7,857 nucleotides of DNA from Rhizobium sp. Q54 (GCA_943324395.2 CALPLL020000077.1:1-7857), one strand, 5' to 3'; counted from the first letter of the stretch, positions 1 to 7,688 are shown. Notes: generated by a model from the letters alone, not told the origin. Translations and numbers: made by a program.

Positions 1-797
1 GGTCCTGGATGCATAATTACAATCTCTTTATTTAGTGAATCCAACAATGTTTTGTCCAATCCATATTGTTGAGCGTATTCTCTAGTAGAAGGGAAAAAAT
101 TCACGTCCATGCGTTCGTTTTGAACTCTTAACATGTTTGCTACATCACACCATTCCAATGCTTTACGCAAGTTTGATTCTACTTTTACTCCAAGTGACTC
201 AATGTGTCTTGGTATAAGTGTTTTTGGCCCACATACCTTCACTTCAGCACCTTGCATCTGCAGGGCATAGATATTAGAAAGGGCTACACGAGAATGTAAA
301 ATATCACCCACAATAACTACTTTTTTACCCGTTACTTCTCCCAGTTTTTCTCTGATTGAATAACTATCTAAAAGTGCTTGTGTTGGATGTTCGTGGGCTC
401 CATCACCAGCATTAATGATGCTCGCTTTTACATTTTGCGATAAAAAATGAGCAGCACCAGGATTAGCATGACGCATCACTACCATATCCACTTTCATTGA
501 AAGAATATTATTTACGGTATCAACCAAAGTTTCTCCTTTTTTAACTGAAGATTGCGCTGCAGAAAAACTAATTACATCTGCAGAGAGTCTTTTTTGAGCT
601 AATTCAAATGATAATTTGGTTCGTGTACTGTTTTCAAAAAATATATTAGCAATTGTAATATCACGTAATGAGGGAACTTTCTTAATTGGGCGATTGATAA
701 CTTCTTTAAAATGATCGGCAGTTTCAAAAATAAGGTCAATATCATTTTTGGTGATATTTTTAATTCCTAATAAATGATTTACACTTAATTCGCTCAT
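1..797 (-). CDS. pyrB: Aspartate carbamoyltransferase catalytic subunit, 3' end beyond the window
   Basis: Catalyses the committed step of pyrimidine synthesis in the cytoplasm: carbamoyl phosphate plus L-aspartate to carbamoyl aspartate. The sequence gives 265 complete codons from the ATG at 795-797 and no stop before the window edge; the family is about 305-310 residues, so roughly 40 C-terminal residues lie outside. Visible motifs are the carbamoyl-phosphate loop FFENSTRT (residues 53-60), the mobile loop region SSVKKGET (83-90), VMRH (107-110), HPTQ (137-140), GDILHSRVA (164-172) and the HPG of the aspartate-domain loop near residue 263. STRT with HPTQ is shared with ornithine carbamoyltransferase, but the SSVKKGET loop and the adjacent pyrR point to PyrB. 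The start lies 2 bases after the pyrR stop, so the two are almost certainly co-transcribed. No base-composition oddity or frameshift was seen. Identification is firm. Confidence 0.96.
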   Translation of the reverse strand, partial: MSELSVNHLLGIKNITKNDIDLIFETADHFKEVINRPIKKVPSLRDITIANIFFENSTRTKLSFELAQKRLSADVISFSAAQSSVKKGETLVDTVNNILSMKVDMVVMRHANPGAAHFLSQNVKASIINAGDGAHEHPTQALLDSYSIREKLGEVTGKKVVIVGDILHSRVALSNIYALQMQGAEVKVCGPKTLIPRHIESLGVKVESNLRKALEWCDVANMLRVQNERMDVNFFPSTREYAQQYGLDKTLLDSLNKEIVIMHPG

Positions 798-799
798 TT

Positions 800-1357
800 T
801 TATACTATTTGTTTACTGTTTGTTGGTATTAAATAAACTGCATCTTCGCCATCTTGCTCAAGCCAGCATACTTTTACTTTTTCATCATTAATTGCATCTA
901 CTTGACGACCACGATAATCAGGTTGAATTGGTAAGTCACGACTAAATCTACGATCAATTAATGTAAGCAGTTCAATAGATGCTGGTCTTCCGAAAGATTG
1001 TACCGCAGTTAATGCAGCACGAATACTTCTTCCTGTGTACAAAACATCATCTATGAAAATCACTTTTTTATTTTCAACCAAAAAATCAATTTGGGTTTTA
1101 TTTGCTTCTAATTGTTTATCGTTTCTACGAAAATCATCTCTAAAAAAAGTAATGTCTAAGTACCCTAAAAGGATGTTAGTAATTTTATATTCTTTTTCTA
1201 ATAATGTTTTTAATCTTTCAGCCAAAAAGGTTCCGCGAGGCTGAATTCCAATAAGTATAGTTTCTGAAAAATCCAAATGCTTTTCAATCAATTGACAAGC
1301 CAAACGATGAAGTATGATATTGACTTCTTGGGAAGTAAGCAATATTTTTTGACTCAT
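800..1357 (-). CDS. pyrR: PyrR bifunctional pyrimidine regulator / uracil phosphoribosyltransferase
   Basis: PyrR-family phosphoribosyltransferase of 185 residues, close to the usual length of about 180. The PRPP-binding motif VIFIDDVLYTGRS spans residues 99-111. A second family signature, GRPASIELLTLIDR (123-136), is followed by LPIQPDYRGRQVD (142-154), the segment typical of PyrR. In Gram-positives PyrR binds UMP and pyr leader RNA to cause attenuation, and also makes UMP from uracil and PRPP. Which role dominates here is not known. I chose the ATG at 1355-1357: an upstream in-frame TTG (1382-1384) would add nine residues but lies inside the promoter -7 box, so it cannot be within the transcript. 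It is the first gene of the pyrR-pyrB pair. No PyrR-binding loop or attenuator is visible in its short leader, so autogenous attenuation is not supported. Confidence 0.94.
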   Translation of the reverse strand: MSQKILLTSQEVNIILHRLACQLIEKHLDFSETILIGIQPRGTFLAERLKTLLEKEYKITNILLGYLDITFFRDDFRRNDKQLEANKTQIDFLVENKKVIFIDDVLYTGRSIRAALTAVQSFGRPASIELLTLIDRRFSRDLPIQPDYRGRQVDAINDEKVKVCWLEQDGEDAVYLIPTNSKQIV

Positions 1358-1381
1358 ATTGAAGATTTTTGTTTGGTTATG

Positions 1382-1389
1382 CAAATATA
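1382..1389 (-). promoter_or_regulatory. Promoter -7 box of pyrR-pyrB
   Basis: The minus strand reads TATATTTG, an exact match to the Bacteroidota -7 consensus TAnnTTTG. It lies 24 bases upstream of the pyrR ATG, the same spacing as at the ABC-F and lipoprotein genes in this window. No clear TTG -33 element is found at the expected distance (the sequence there reads ATGTTAAA), so the call rests on the -7 box and its position. Transcription should begin near 1375, leaving a leader of about 18 bases. Confidence 0.6.
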
Positions 1390-1455
1390 TAATTTTTTTA
1401 CAGATTTTAACATCTATTGATTGAGAACTAAAAAAAATTTATTTCATTAACTACC

Positions 1456-1483
1456 AAAAAAAACTCCCGATTTCTCGAGAGTT
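1456..1483 (-). terminator. Intrinsic terminator of the ABC-F gene
   Basis: A 9-bp hairpin (arms 1462-1470 and 1475-1483, 4-base loop) is followed on the minus strand by eight U residues (complement of the A run 1456-1463, partly shared with the stem). In the minus-strand RNA every pair forms, because the one imperfect position (1467/1478) becomes a G-U wobble; in plus-strand RNA it is a C-A mismatch. The asymmetry and the U tract show that it ends leftward transcription from the ABC-F gene, whose stop is 13 bases away. Confidence 0.87.
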
Positions 1484-1496
1484 AATTATTTTATAG

Positions 1497-3122
<1,626 letters not shown>

Positions 3123-3136
3123 TTATTTTATTTTTG

Positions 3137-3169
3137 CAAAAGTAGAAAAAATCCCTCAATTTCAGCCAA
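3137..3169 (-). promoter_or_regulatory. Promoter of the ABC-F gene
   Basis: The minus strand carries TACTTTTG (3137-3144), an exact TAnnTTTG -7 box, with TTG (3167-3169) 22 bases upstream as a -33 element; the spacing is at the long end of the known range. The -7 box ends 23 bases before the ATG, giving a leader of roughly 17 bases. Confidence 0.62.
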
Positions 3170-3239
3170 TTCATTGTTTGAAATAAGAGTAAAACTTTAA
3201 TTTAACTAACTATTAACACCTAAATTGAAATGGTCTAAA

Positions 3240-3247
3240 TATTTTTG
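3240..3247 (+). promoter_or_regulatory. Promoter -7 box of the thioredoxin-like lipoprotein gene
   Basis: TATTTTTG matches TAnnTTTG exactly and ends 23 bases before the ATG at 3271. A TTG -33 element at the usual distance is not evident. The G of the box is also the first base of an in-frame GTG, so that GTG is unlikely to be the start codon. It is divergent from the ABC-F promoter about 95 bases away. Confidence 0.55.
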
Positions 3248-3270
3248 TGAGTGATGCTATAAAATTAAAT

Positions 3271-4674
3271 ATGCCTAATTTTCCCTTATTACGTATTTTA
3301 TCTACTCTGTTTTTTCTTTCCTTGATTTCTTGTAGTAAAGATTTTAAGAAGGATGATTATAGGGCGTATTTTGGTGGAGAAGTAATAAATCCTACTAATA
3401 GGTTTATCTATTTTTCAAAGGATGGTGTTGTAATTGACACAATACCACTTCAAAAAGACAACACTTTTTTCGTTCAATTCGATTCGTTAGCACCTGGGAT
3501 TTATACCTTTAAGCACGATCCTGAATACCAATATGTTTATTTTGATAAAAATGACAGTATAATGGTTCGTTTAAACTCAAACAATTTTGACGAATCGATT
3601 ATTTTTTGCGGTCGTGGAGATGCAAAAAATAATTATTTAATGGAAGCGTATTTAAAAGACGAGGCCGAAAAAGAAAAAATGTTTGACGTTTTTGATTATG
3701 ATTTTGAAAAATTCAATGCGAATATAGATTCTACCTACAATAAAAATAAGAAAAGTTATTTATCACATAAAAAAGATATTAATTGGAGTAAGGAATTTGA
3801 TTTGTTTGCTAAAGCAGAATTAGATTTTAATTATTTTTCAAAAAAAGAGTTGTACCCTATAATTCATAAATTAAGAACTTCAGAAGATCTTTTCGAAAAA
3901 TTACCAGCAAAATATTATAGTTACAGAAAGAAGATCGATTTTAATAACGTAGAATTGTCAAGTTATTCTCCATTTGTAGTGTATTTATCTCATTTATTGA
4001 ATAATGTTGGTTCAGTTAAATACCACAACCACTTCTCGGATGTAGATTTAGCTTTGACAACCAACATTAACAAATTGAATATTGCTGATACTCTTATTCG
4101 CAATGAAAAAGTGAAGAATAGTATTCTTAACAATATTGCATTTTCGTATCTTCTTGAGGATCAAAATATGGTGAACAACCAGAAGTTCTTAGATATTTAC
4201 AGAAAATATTCGACAGATAACAGTAGTAAAAATGAAATTCTAAAAATAGAAAACGCAATTAAACTTTTGAAAGTAGGAAATCAATTACCAGCAGTAAATT
4301 TGGTTAACAAAGACGGGGTTACTGTTTCTTCTAATTCAATTATAAATAAAAAGACCGTCCTGTTTTTCTGGACGAAAGAGGCATTAACTCATTTAGCTGC
4401 AGCGCATAAAAAAATATTGGCGTTTAAATTAAAGCATCCAGAATATCAGTATATAGCAGTTAATTTAGATGAAGATCAAAATAATTGGATTAATTTATTA
4501 GCTAATTATAAGTTTGGTGGAATTCAAGAATATCGTTGTGCGAATTTTGAGGATTTAAAAAACAAATGGGCAATTACCAAAATTCACAGAACTTTGATTT
4601 TAGATGATAAAGGAAAAATTAAAGATGCATTCACCAATTTATTTGAAGTGAAATTTGAAGATAAACTGAAATAA
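3271..4674 (+). CDS. Lipoprotein with TlpA/thioredoxin-like C-terminal domain lacking CXXC
   Basis: Predicted 467-residue lipoprotein. Residues 1-20 are a signal peptide with hydrophobic core (LLRILSTLFFLSL) and lipobox LISC, so Cys21 should be lipidated. Residues about 32-115 are beta-rich and resemble the DUF4369-type N-terminal domain often found in Bacteroidota AhpC/TlpA-family proteins. Residues about 116-330 are charged and mostly helical. Residues about 335-467 fit a thioredoxin fold: GNQLPA (336-341), strand VLFFW, the active-site position and a final TLILDDKGKI hairpin. The redox centre is missing: the usual WCxxC is WTKEAL and the cis-proline position is His439 (KIHRTL). The only other cysteines, in IIFCGRG and EYRCANF, do not replace it. 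It is therefore probably not a disulfide reductase, and may bind a protein or ligand in the periplasm or at the outer membrane. I prefer the ATG at 3271 over an in-frame GTG at 3247, which overlaps the promoter and would add polar residues before the signal peptide. Function unknown. Confidence 0.85.
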   Translation: MPNFPLLRILSTLFFLSLISCSKDFKKDDYRAYFGGEVINPTNRFIYFSKDGVVIDTIPLQKDNTFFVQFDSLAPGIYTFKHDPEYQYVYFDKNDSIMVRLNSNNFDESIIFCGRGDAKNNYLMEAYLKDEAEKEKMFDVFDYDFEKFNANIDSTYNKNKKSYLSHKKDINWSKEFDLFAKAELDFNYFSKKELYPIIHKLRTSEDLFEKLPAKYYSYRKKIDFNNVELSSYSPFVVYLSHLLNNVGSVKYHNHFSDVDLALTTNINKLNIADTLIRNEKVKNSILNNIAFSYLLEDQNMVNNQKFLDIYRKYSTDNSSKNEILKIENAIKLLKVGNQLPAVNLVNKDGVTVSSNSIINKKTVLFFWTKEALTHLAAAHKKILAFKLKHPEYQYIAVNLDEDQNNWINLLANYKFGGIQEYRCANFEDLKNKWAITKIHRTLILDDKGKIKDAFTNLFEVKFEDKLK

Positions 4675-4688
4675 GATAACTTATAAAT

Positions 4689-4722
4689 AAAAAAGCGATC
4701 CCAAACGGTACCGCTTTTTTTT
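4689..4722. terminator. Bidirectional terminator between convergent genes
   Basis: A GC-containing hairpin (4695-4714, GCG..CGC closing the stem, inner CC/GG, loop CAAAC) is flanked by six A (4689-4694) and eight T (4715-4722). It gives a U tract in both directions. The stem is imperfect, with one mismatch and one bulged base on the plus strand; on the minus strand the mismatch becomes a G-U wobble. It separates the lipoprotein stop (4674) from the transaldolase stop (4737). Confidence 0.85.
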
Positions 4723-4736
4723 ATACTTAAATGGTT

Positions 4737-5393
4737 TTATTTATTCCCTTTTTCGAAGTCGGCGATAAACTGGGCTAATCCAATATCGGTTAACGGATGT
4801 TTTAGTAATCCTAGAATTGCTGAAAGCGGTCCTGTCATTACATCGGCACCTATTTTAGCGCAATTTACGATGTGCATAGTATGACGGACAGACGCAGCCA
4901 ATATTTGAGTTTCAAAACCGTAATTATCATAAATCAATCGGATTTCCTCAATTAATGCCAAACCATCGGTTGAAATATCGTCTAATCTACCTACGAAAGG
5001 TGAAACATAAGTTGCCCCTGCTTTTGCAGCTAAAATTGCCTGTCCCGCAGAAAAAACTAAAGTGACGTTGGTTTTAATACCTTTATCAGAAAAATATTTA
5101 CAAGCCATAATTCCTTCTTTTGTCATTGGTAATTTCACGACAATTTGTGGGTGTAAATCAACTAATTCTTCTCCTTCGCGAACCATACCGTCATAATCAA
5201 CTGCGTTTACTTCGGCACTAACATCGCCATCTACGCTATTGCAAATGTCAACATAATGCTTTAGGATGTTATTTTTTCCTGTAATTCCTTCTTTTGCCAT
5301 TAATGACGGATTGGTAGTAACTCCATCCAAAACTCCGAGTGATTGCGCAGCTTTAATTTCATTTAGGTTTGCTGTATCGATAAAAAACTTCAT
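4737..5393 (-). CDS. tal: Transaldolase, small TalC/MipB-type
   Basis: Cytoplasmic class I aldolase-fold enzyme of 218 residues. It belongs to the short transaldolase subfamily that also contains fructose-6-phosphate aldolase; the expected reaction is transfer of dihydroxyacetone between sedoheptulose-7-phosphate and glyceraldehyde-3-phosphate in the pentose phosphate pathway. Landmarks: FIDTAN with Asp6, GVTTNPS (24-30), the Schiff-base lysine Lys87 in VVKLPMT, and SPFVGRLDD (131-139). Two positions separate the activities. E. coli FsaA has Gln59 and Tyr131; this protein has Glu61 (SAEV) and Phe133 (SPFV), the transaldolase-type residues. I therefore call transaldolase, although automated annotation often says fructose-6-phosphate aldolase. 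The ATG at 5391-5393 starts directly with the first beta strand. No TAnnTTTG box is seen in the 40 bases upstream, so it is probably transcribed with the dehydrogenase gene before it. Confidence 0.93.
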   Translation of the reverse strand: MKFFIDTANLNEIKAAQSLGVLDGVTTNPSLMAKEGITGKNNILKHYVDICNSVDGDVSAEVNAVDYDGMVREGEELVDLHPQIVVKLPMTKEGIMACKYFSDKGIKTNVTLVFSAGQAILAAKAGATYVSPFVGRLDDISTDGLALIEEIRLIYDNYGFETQILAASVRHTMHIVNCAKIGADVMTGPLSAILGLLKHPLTDIGLAQFIADFEKGNK

Positions 5394-5433
5394 AATTAAG
5401 TGTTTTAAAATTTAGGTATTTGTTTATGCTAAG

Positions 5434-6237
5434 TTACAATTTATAATGATTCATTAACATTTTTTCATAGACTTTATCGGGTAAAATTCTCTTTAAAACT
5501 ATAGAGAATTTCTGAATGAAACTTCCTACTTTATAATGAATTTTTGGATTGGTTGAATTGATAATATCAAATATCGCTTCGGCCATTTCAATAGGGTTAT
5601 TTCCACTATCTACTTGGTCGTTCATCATTTTTAGAGTTGCTCCATAGGAATTTTCATAATCTGATCCTTGAATTACAGGCGCATGAAAACGACCTGCTGC
5701 AATATTAGTCGCGTAATCTCCTGGAGCAACATTAGTAATATTGATTCCAAAGGGTTTAACTTCCATGCTTAAGGATTCGGTGATTAATTCTAACGCACCT
5801 TTTGATGCTGAATAAATACCACGGTATGGCAATCCCATGTAACCTGCAATTGAAGTGATATTAATAATTAAACCCGATTTTTGAGTGCGCATTTGAGGTA
5901 AAACGGCTTTCATAACTTCTATAGGTCCGAAAAAATTGGTTTCGAAATTATTCTTTATTTCTTGAGACGGTATTTCTTCTATTGGACCTGTAATTCCAAC
6001 ACCGGCATTATTAATTACAATATCAATTTTTCCAGAAAGTTCAATTACTTTTTTTACGGTATTTTGGATTGAATCGGTATTTCGAACGTCCAATTCAAGT
6101 AATTGAAAAACGGAATTTATCACTTTATCGGGATTTCTACTAGTTCCATAAACTATGAAACCTTTATAATGTAGAAACTCACCTATAGATTTTCCTATTC
6201 CTGAAGAAGCGCCTGTAATTAAAACTACTTTATTCAT
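5434..6237 (-). CDS. Short-chain dehydrogenase/reductase (classical SDR), substrate unknown
   Basis: Classical SDR of 267 residues. It has the Rossmann nucleotide motif TGASSGIG (8-15), LDV with Asp50, NNAG (76-79), the structural Asn101, catalytic Ser129 (ITSIAG), and the YxxxK pair Tyr142 and Lys146, followed by PG (172-173). Arg34 just after the second beta strand (GTSRNP) suggests NADP(H) rather than NAD(H), by analogy with other classical SDRs. It is probably cytoplasmic; there is no signal peptide, though the last 30 residues (KFSIVLKRILPDKVYEKML) are amphipathic and could touch a membrane or bind substrate. The substrate cannot be deduced; similar proteins are annotated as general SDR or 17-beta-hydroxysteroid-dehydrogenase-like enzymes. 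It is first in a likely two-gene transcript with transaldolase, 40 bases apart, but no metabolic link is evident. Confidence 0.92.
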   Translation of the reverse strand: MNKVVLITGASSGIGKSIGEFLHYKGFIVYGTSRNPDKVINSVFQLLELDVRNTDSIQNTVKKVIELSGKIDIVINNAGVGITGPIEEIPSQEIKNNFETNFFGPIEVMKAVLPQMRTQKSGLIINITSIAGYMGLPYRGIYSASKGALELITESLSMEVKPFGINITNVAPGDYATNIAAGRFHAPVIQGSDYENSYGATLKMMNDQVDSGNNPIEMAEAIFDIINSTNPKIHYKVGSFIQKFSIVLKRILPDKVYEKMLMNHYKL

Positions 6238-6257
6238 ATATGAATTGTTTTAGAATG

Positions 6258-6265
6258 TAAATATA
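6258..6265 (-). promoter_or_regulatory. Possible -7 box for the dehydrogenase-transaldolase transcript
   Basis: The minus strand reads TATATTTA, one base off TAnnTTTG. It ends 20 bases before the dehydrogenase ATG, a spacing close to that at the other genes here. No convincing TTG is found upstream. It is a weak call resting mainly on position. Confidence 0.35.
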
Positions 6266-6302
6266 GTTAATTCTGATATTTGGAAAACTGAAAGTTCAAA
6301 AT

Positions 6303-6363
6303 TAGTCCCGATTGCAGTGAAAATCCCACGCTTTTTTGCGTGGATTGTAGCGTAAAGCGGGTG
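6303..6363 (+). other. Folded intergenic element, resembles a flavobacterial structured repeat/RNA
   Basis: The stretch can fold as an outer CCCG/CGGG stem (6307-6310 with 6358-6361), a two-sided internal loop with GATTGCAGTG on one side and GTAGCGTAAAG on the other, and an inner hairpin (6322-6331 with 6338-6346, one bulged C, six-T loop). From memory, GATTG...AGCGGAAAGCGGG-like intergenic elements of this shape recur across Flavobacterium genomes. It may correspond to a known structured RNA class such as Flavo-1, but I cannot verify that. Strand is assigned by that remembered form. It sits between the SRP RNA terminator and the dehydrogenase promoter and encodes no protein. Whether it is transcribed is unknown. 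Confidence 0.45.
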
Positions 6364-6396
6364 TAAAAGTAAGGGGAAGTAGGATCGATTTACTCC

Positions 6397-6423
6397 AAAA
6401 AAAAATCCTCCGAAAGGAAGATT
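6397..6423 (-). terminator. Intrinsic terminator of the SRP RNA transcript
   Basis: An 8-bp hairpin (6404-6411 with 6416-6423, tetraloop UUUC on the minus strand) is followed by a U tract from the nine-A run 6397-6405. One pair is G-U on the minus strand but C-A on the plus strand, so it works leftward. It lies 15 bases past the end of the SRP RNA. A second, shorter U run (6433-6438) directly abuts the SRP terminal helix and could stop some transcripts earlier or mark the processing site. Confidence 0.82.
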
Positions 6424-6438
6424 AACGAATTTAAAAAA

Positions 6439-6531
6439 GGCAAGCGACCTACATCGCATCGCTCAACCACGGACCCTTGCTATGTTCCCATCCTGGGGGA
6501 TTTTGCAGGAGCAGATCGTGTAGGACTTGCC
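6439..6531 (-). ncRNA. ffs: Signal recognition particle RNA, small bacterial type (4.5S-like)
   Basis: RNA component of SRP, which with Ffh targets membrane and some secreted proteins co-translationally to FtsY. About 93 nt, the small bacterial form without an Alu domain. The apical helix 8 is recognisable: CCCCCAGG, then AUG-GGAA-CAU (6491-6482), then AGCAAGGGU. This is the GGAA tetraloop plus the symmetric AGG/AGCA loop that binds Ffh. The rest folds as one long rod: terminal GGCAAG/CUUGCC (6531-6526 with 6444-6439), CCUACA/UGUAGG, then CG-AUC-GCUC paired with GAGC-GAU-CG with small bulges. The closing pair next to the tetraloop (G-C within AUG/CAU) differs from E. coli but keeps the fold. 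The 5' end is placed at 6531 from the promoter and the start of the terminal helix; the 3' end is at the helix end. Local GC is visibly higher than in neighbouring genes, as expected for a structured RNA. Confidence 0.9.
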
Positions 6532-6532
6532 G

Positions 6533-6562
6533 TTGCAAATATACAATTAATTTGTATTTTTG
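6533..6562 (+). promoter_or_regulatory. Promoter of the glutaminyl cyclase lipoprotein gene
   Basis: TTG (6533-6535) and TATTTTTG (6555-6562) are separated by 19 bases, an ideal Bacteroidota -33/-7 pair. Transcription should start near 6568, giving a leader of about 50 bases before the ATG at 6618, longer than at the other protein genes here. Confidence 0.72.
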
Positions 6563-6565
6563 CAA
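6536..6565 (-). promoter_or_regulatory. Promoter of the SRP RNA gene
   Basis: On the minus strand TTG (complement of 6563-6565) and TATATTTG (6536-6543) are separated by 19 bases. The -7 box ends 4 bases before the first G of the SRP RNA terminal helix (6531), the distance expected between a -7 box and the transcription start. This spacing independently supports the 5' end of ffs. Confidence 0.8.
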
Positions 6566-6617
6566 CTCAATTATATAAACTTTTGTGTTGTAACTTTCCC
6601 CACAAATAAAACTCATT

Positions 6618-7667
6618 ATGAAAAAATATAACCTTCTCTCCATCATTTTATTAGGCTCAATTTTTGTAGGTTGCAACGGTTCGAAATCGGCAACTGAAAA
6701 ATATTTTAGTTTTGACGAAAGCAATTTTAAAAGTGAATACAATAATGACGACAGTATTTCGCTACGTTTATTGAATGGTGAAAATAAAAAAATTGATAGT
6801 ATTGTTTACTTTGTAAATGATAAGAATATAGGTTCAAAAAAGAATTTGGACAACCTAACTTTGAGTTTGAAAGATCAAAAATTGGGTTATCAAAATTTGA
6901 AGGCCTTAGTTTATTTTGAAGGTGAAAACCAGGAAATAACTTCTCGTATAGAATTGGTTTCGAATGTGACTCCGAAGTTATTGAACTATAAAATTGTGAA
7001 TACTTTTCCTCACGATACCTCCTCTTTCACTGAGGGATTAGAGTTTTTTAGAGACACTTTATATGAAGGAACCGGGCTTCGTGGATTTTCGAAATTATTA
7101 AAAACAGATTATAAAACAGGGAAGATTTACAAATCGTTAAAATTAGAAGATAGTTATTTTGGTGAGGGAATTACGTTTATCAACAACAAATTGTATCAAC
7201 TGACTTGGGAAGAAAAAACGGGTTTTATATACAATGTTGATACTTGGAAAGTAGAAAAAAAGTTTGCTTACGATAAGGAAATTGAAGGTTGGGGAATGAC
7301 AAATGATGGAAAAGTAATATACGAATCAGACGGAACTGAGAAAATTTGGAAAATGAATCCGGCAAATCAAAAAATGATTGATTATGTGAATGTTTATTCT
7401 GGAAGCAGCAAGATAAAAAGCGTTAATGAGTTGGAGTATATTAACGGAAAAATTTACTGTAATATTTGGCAAAAAGACGCTATTGCTGTTGTAAATCCTG
7501 AGAATGGTAAAGTAGAAGGAATTATTAATTTGGCTGGCTTACGCAAATTTATAAAACATGCTGAAGCAGAAGTATTGAATGGAATTGCTTATAATCCGAA
7601 AACGAAAACCATTTTTGTTACAGGAAAAAAATGGGAAAAACTGTTTGAGATTACCATTTCTGAATAA
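6618..7667 (+). CDS. Glutaminyl-peptide cyclotransferase, lipoprotein (plant/bacterial beta-propeller type)
   Basis: Converts N-terminal glutamine of peptides to pyroglutamate with release of ammonia. The 349-residue product begins with a lipoprotein signal (MKKYNLLSII.., lipobox FVGC, lipidated Cys19), so it should act in the periplasm or on the outer membrane. Residues about 25-118 form a separate beta-rich, Ig-like-looking N-terminal segment absent from minimal family members. Residues about 124-349 are the glutamine-cyclotransferase propeller (papaya QC/Xanthomonas QC family), with family motifs in order: FPHDTSSFTEGL (130-141), GTG (151-153), FGEGIT (181-186), LTW (195-197), EGWGMT (223-228), SDGT (237-240), NELEY (270-274), NIW (282-284), LNGIAYNP (320-327) and VTGKKW (334-339). 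All expected blades are present, so it looks intact. Transcribed alone from the palindromic promoter shared with ffs. Physiological substrates are unknown. Confidence 0.93.
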   Translation: MKKYNLLSIILLGSIFVGCNGSKSATEKYFSFDESNFKSEYNNDDSISLRLLNGENKKIDSIVYFVNDKNIGSKKNLDNLTLSLKDQKLGYQNLKALVYFEGENQEITSRIELVSNVTPKLLNYKIVNTFPHDTSSFTEGLEFFRDTLYEGTGLRGFSKLLKTDYKTGKIYKSLKLEDSYFGEGITFINNKLYQLTWEEKTGFIYNVDTWKVEKKFAYDKEIEGWGMTNDGKVIYESDGTEKIWKMNPANQKMIDYVNVYSGSSKIKSVNELEYINGKIYCNIWQKDAIAVVNPENGKVEGIINLAGLRKFIKHAEAEVLNGIAYNPKTKTIFVTGKKWEKLFEITISE

Positions 7668-7688
7668 AACGTTCAAATTACTGCATAA

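Larger units (their letters stand above)
6532..6566. repeat. Near-perfect 15-bp-arm inverted repeat forming a bidirectional promoter
   Basis: The left arm GTTGCAAATATACAA (6532-6546) and right arm TTGTATTTTTGCAAC (6552-6566) are complementary at 14 of 15 positions around a centre at 6549. Each arm contains the -33 of one promoter and the -7 of the opposite one, so the symmetry is explained by two interleaved promoters facing apart. The palindrome could also be an operator for a dimeric regulator; no such regulator is seen in the window. Confidence 0.85.

Noticed and set aside
1035..1244. Plus-strand open frame of 69 codons inside pyrR
   Set aside because: Antisense to a well-supported gene, with no family resemblance, no promoter and no separate support.
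1358..1384. TTG start adding nine residues to PyrR
   Set aside because: The TTG lies within the TATATTTG promoter box, upstream of the expected transcription start.
3247..3270. GTG start adding eight residues to the lipoprotein
   Set aside because: The GTG overlaps the -7 box, and the extra residues would precede an otherwise typical lipoprotein signal peptide.
6397..6438. A-rich stretch with a small hairpin considered as part of the folded intergenic element
   Set aside because: Hairpin plus U tract on the minus strand is fully explained as the ffs terminator.
6250..6459. Minus-strand open frame of 69 codons upstream of the dehydrogenase
   Set aside because: It runs through the SRP RNA 3' end, a terminator and the folded intergenic element; the protein is low-complexity and unlike any family I know.
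6449..6742. Minus-strand open frame of 97 codons overlapping ffs and the cyclase start
   Set aside because: It spans the bidirectional promoter and the SRP RNA and is antisense to the lipoprotein signal sequence, so it is a chance frame.
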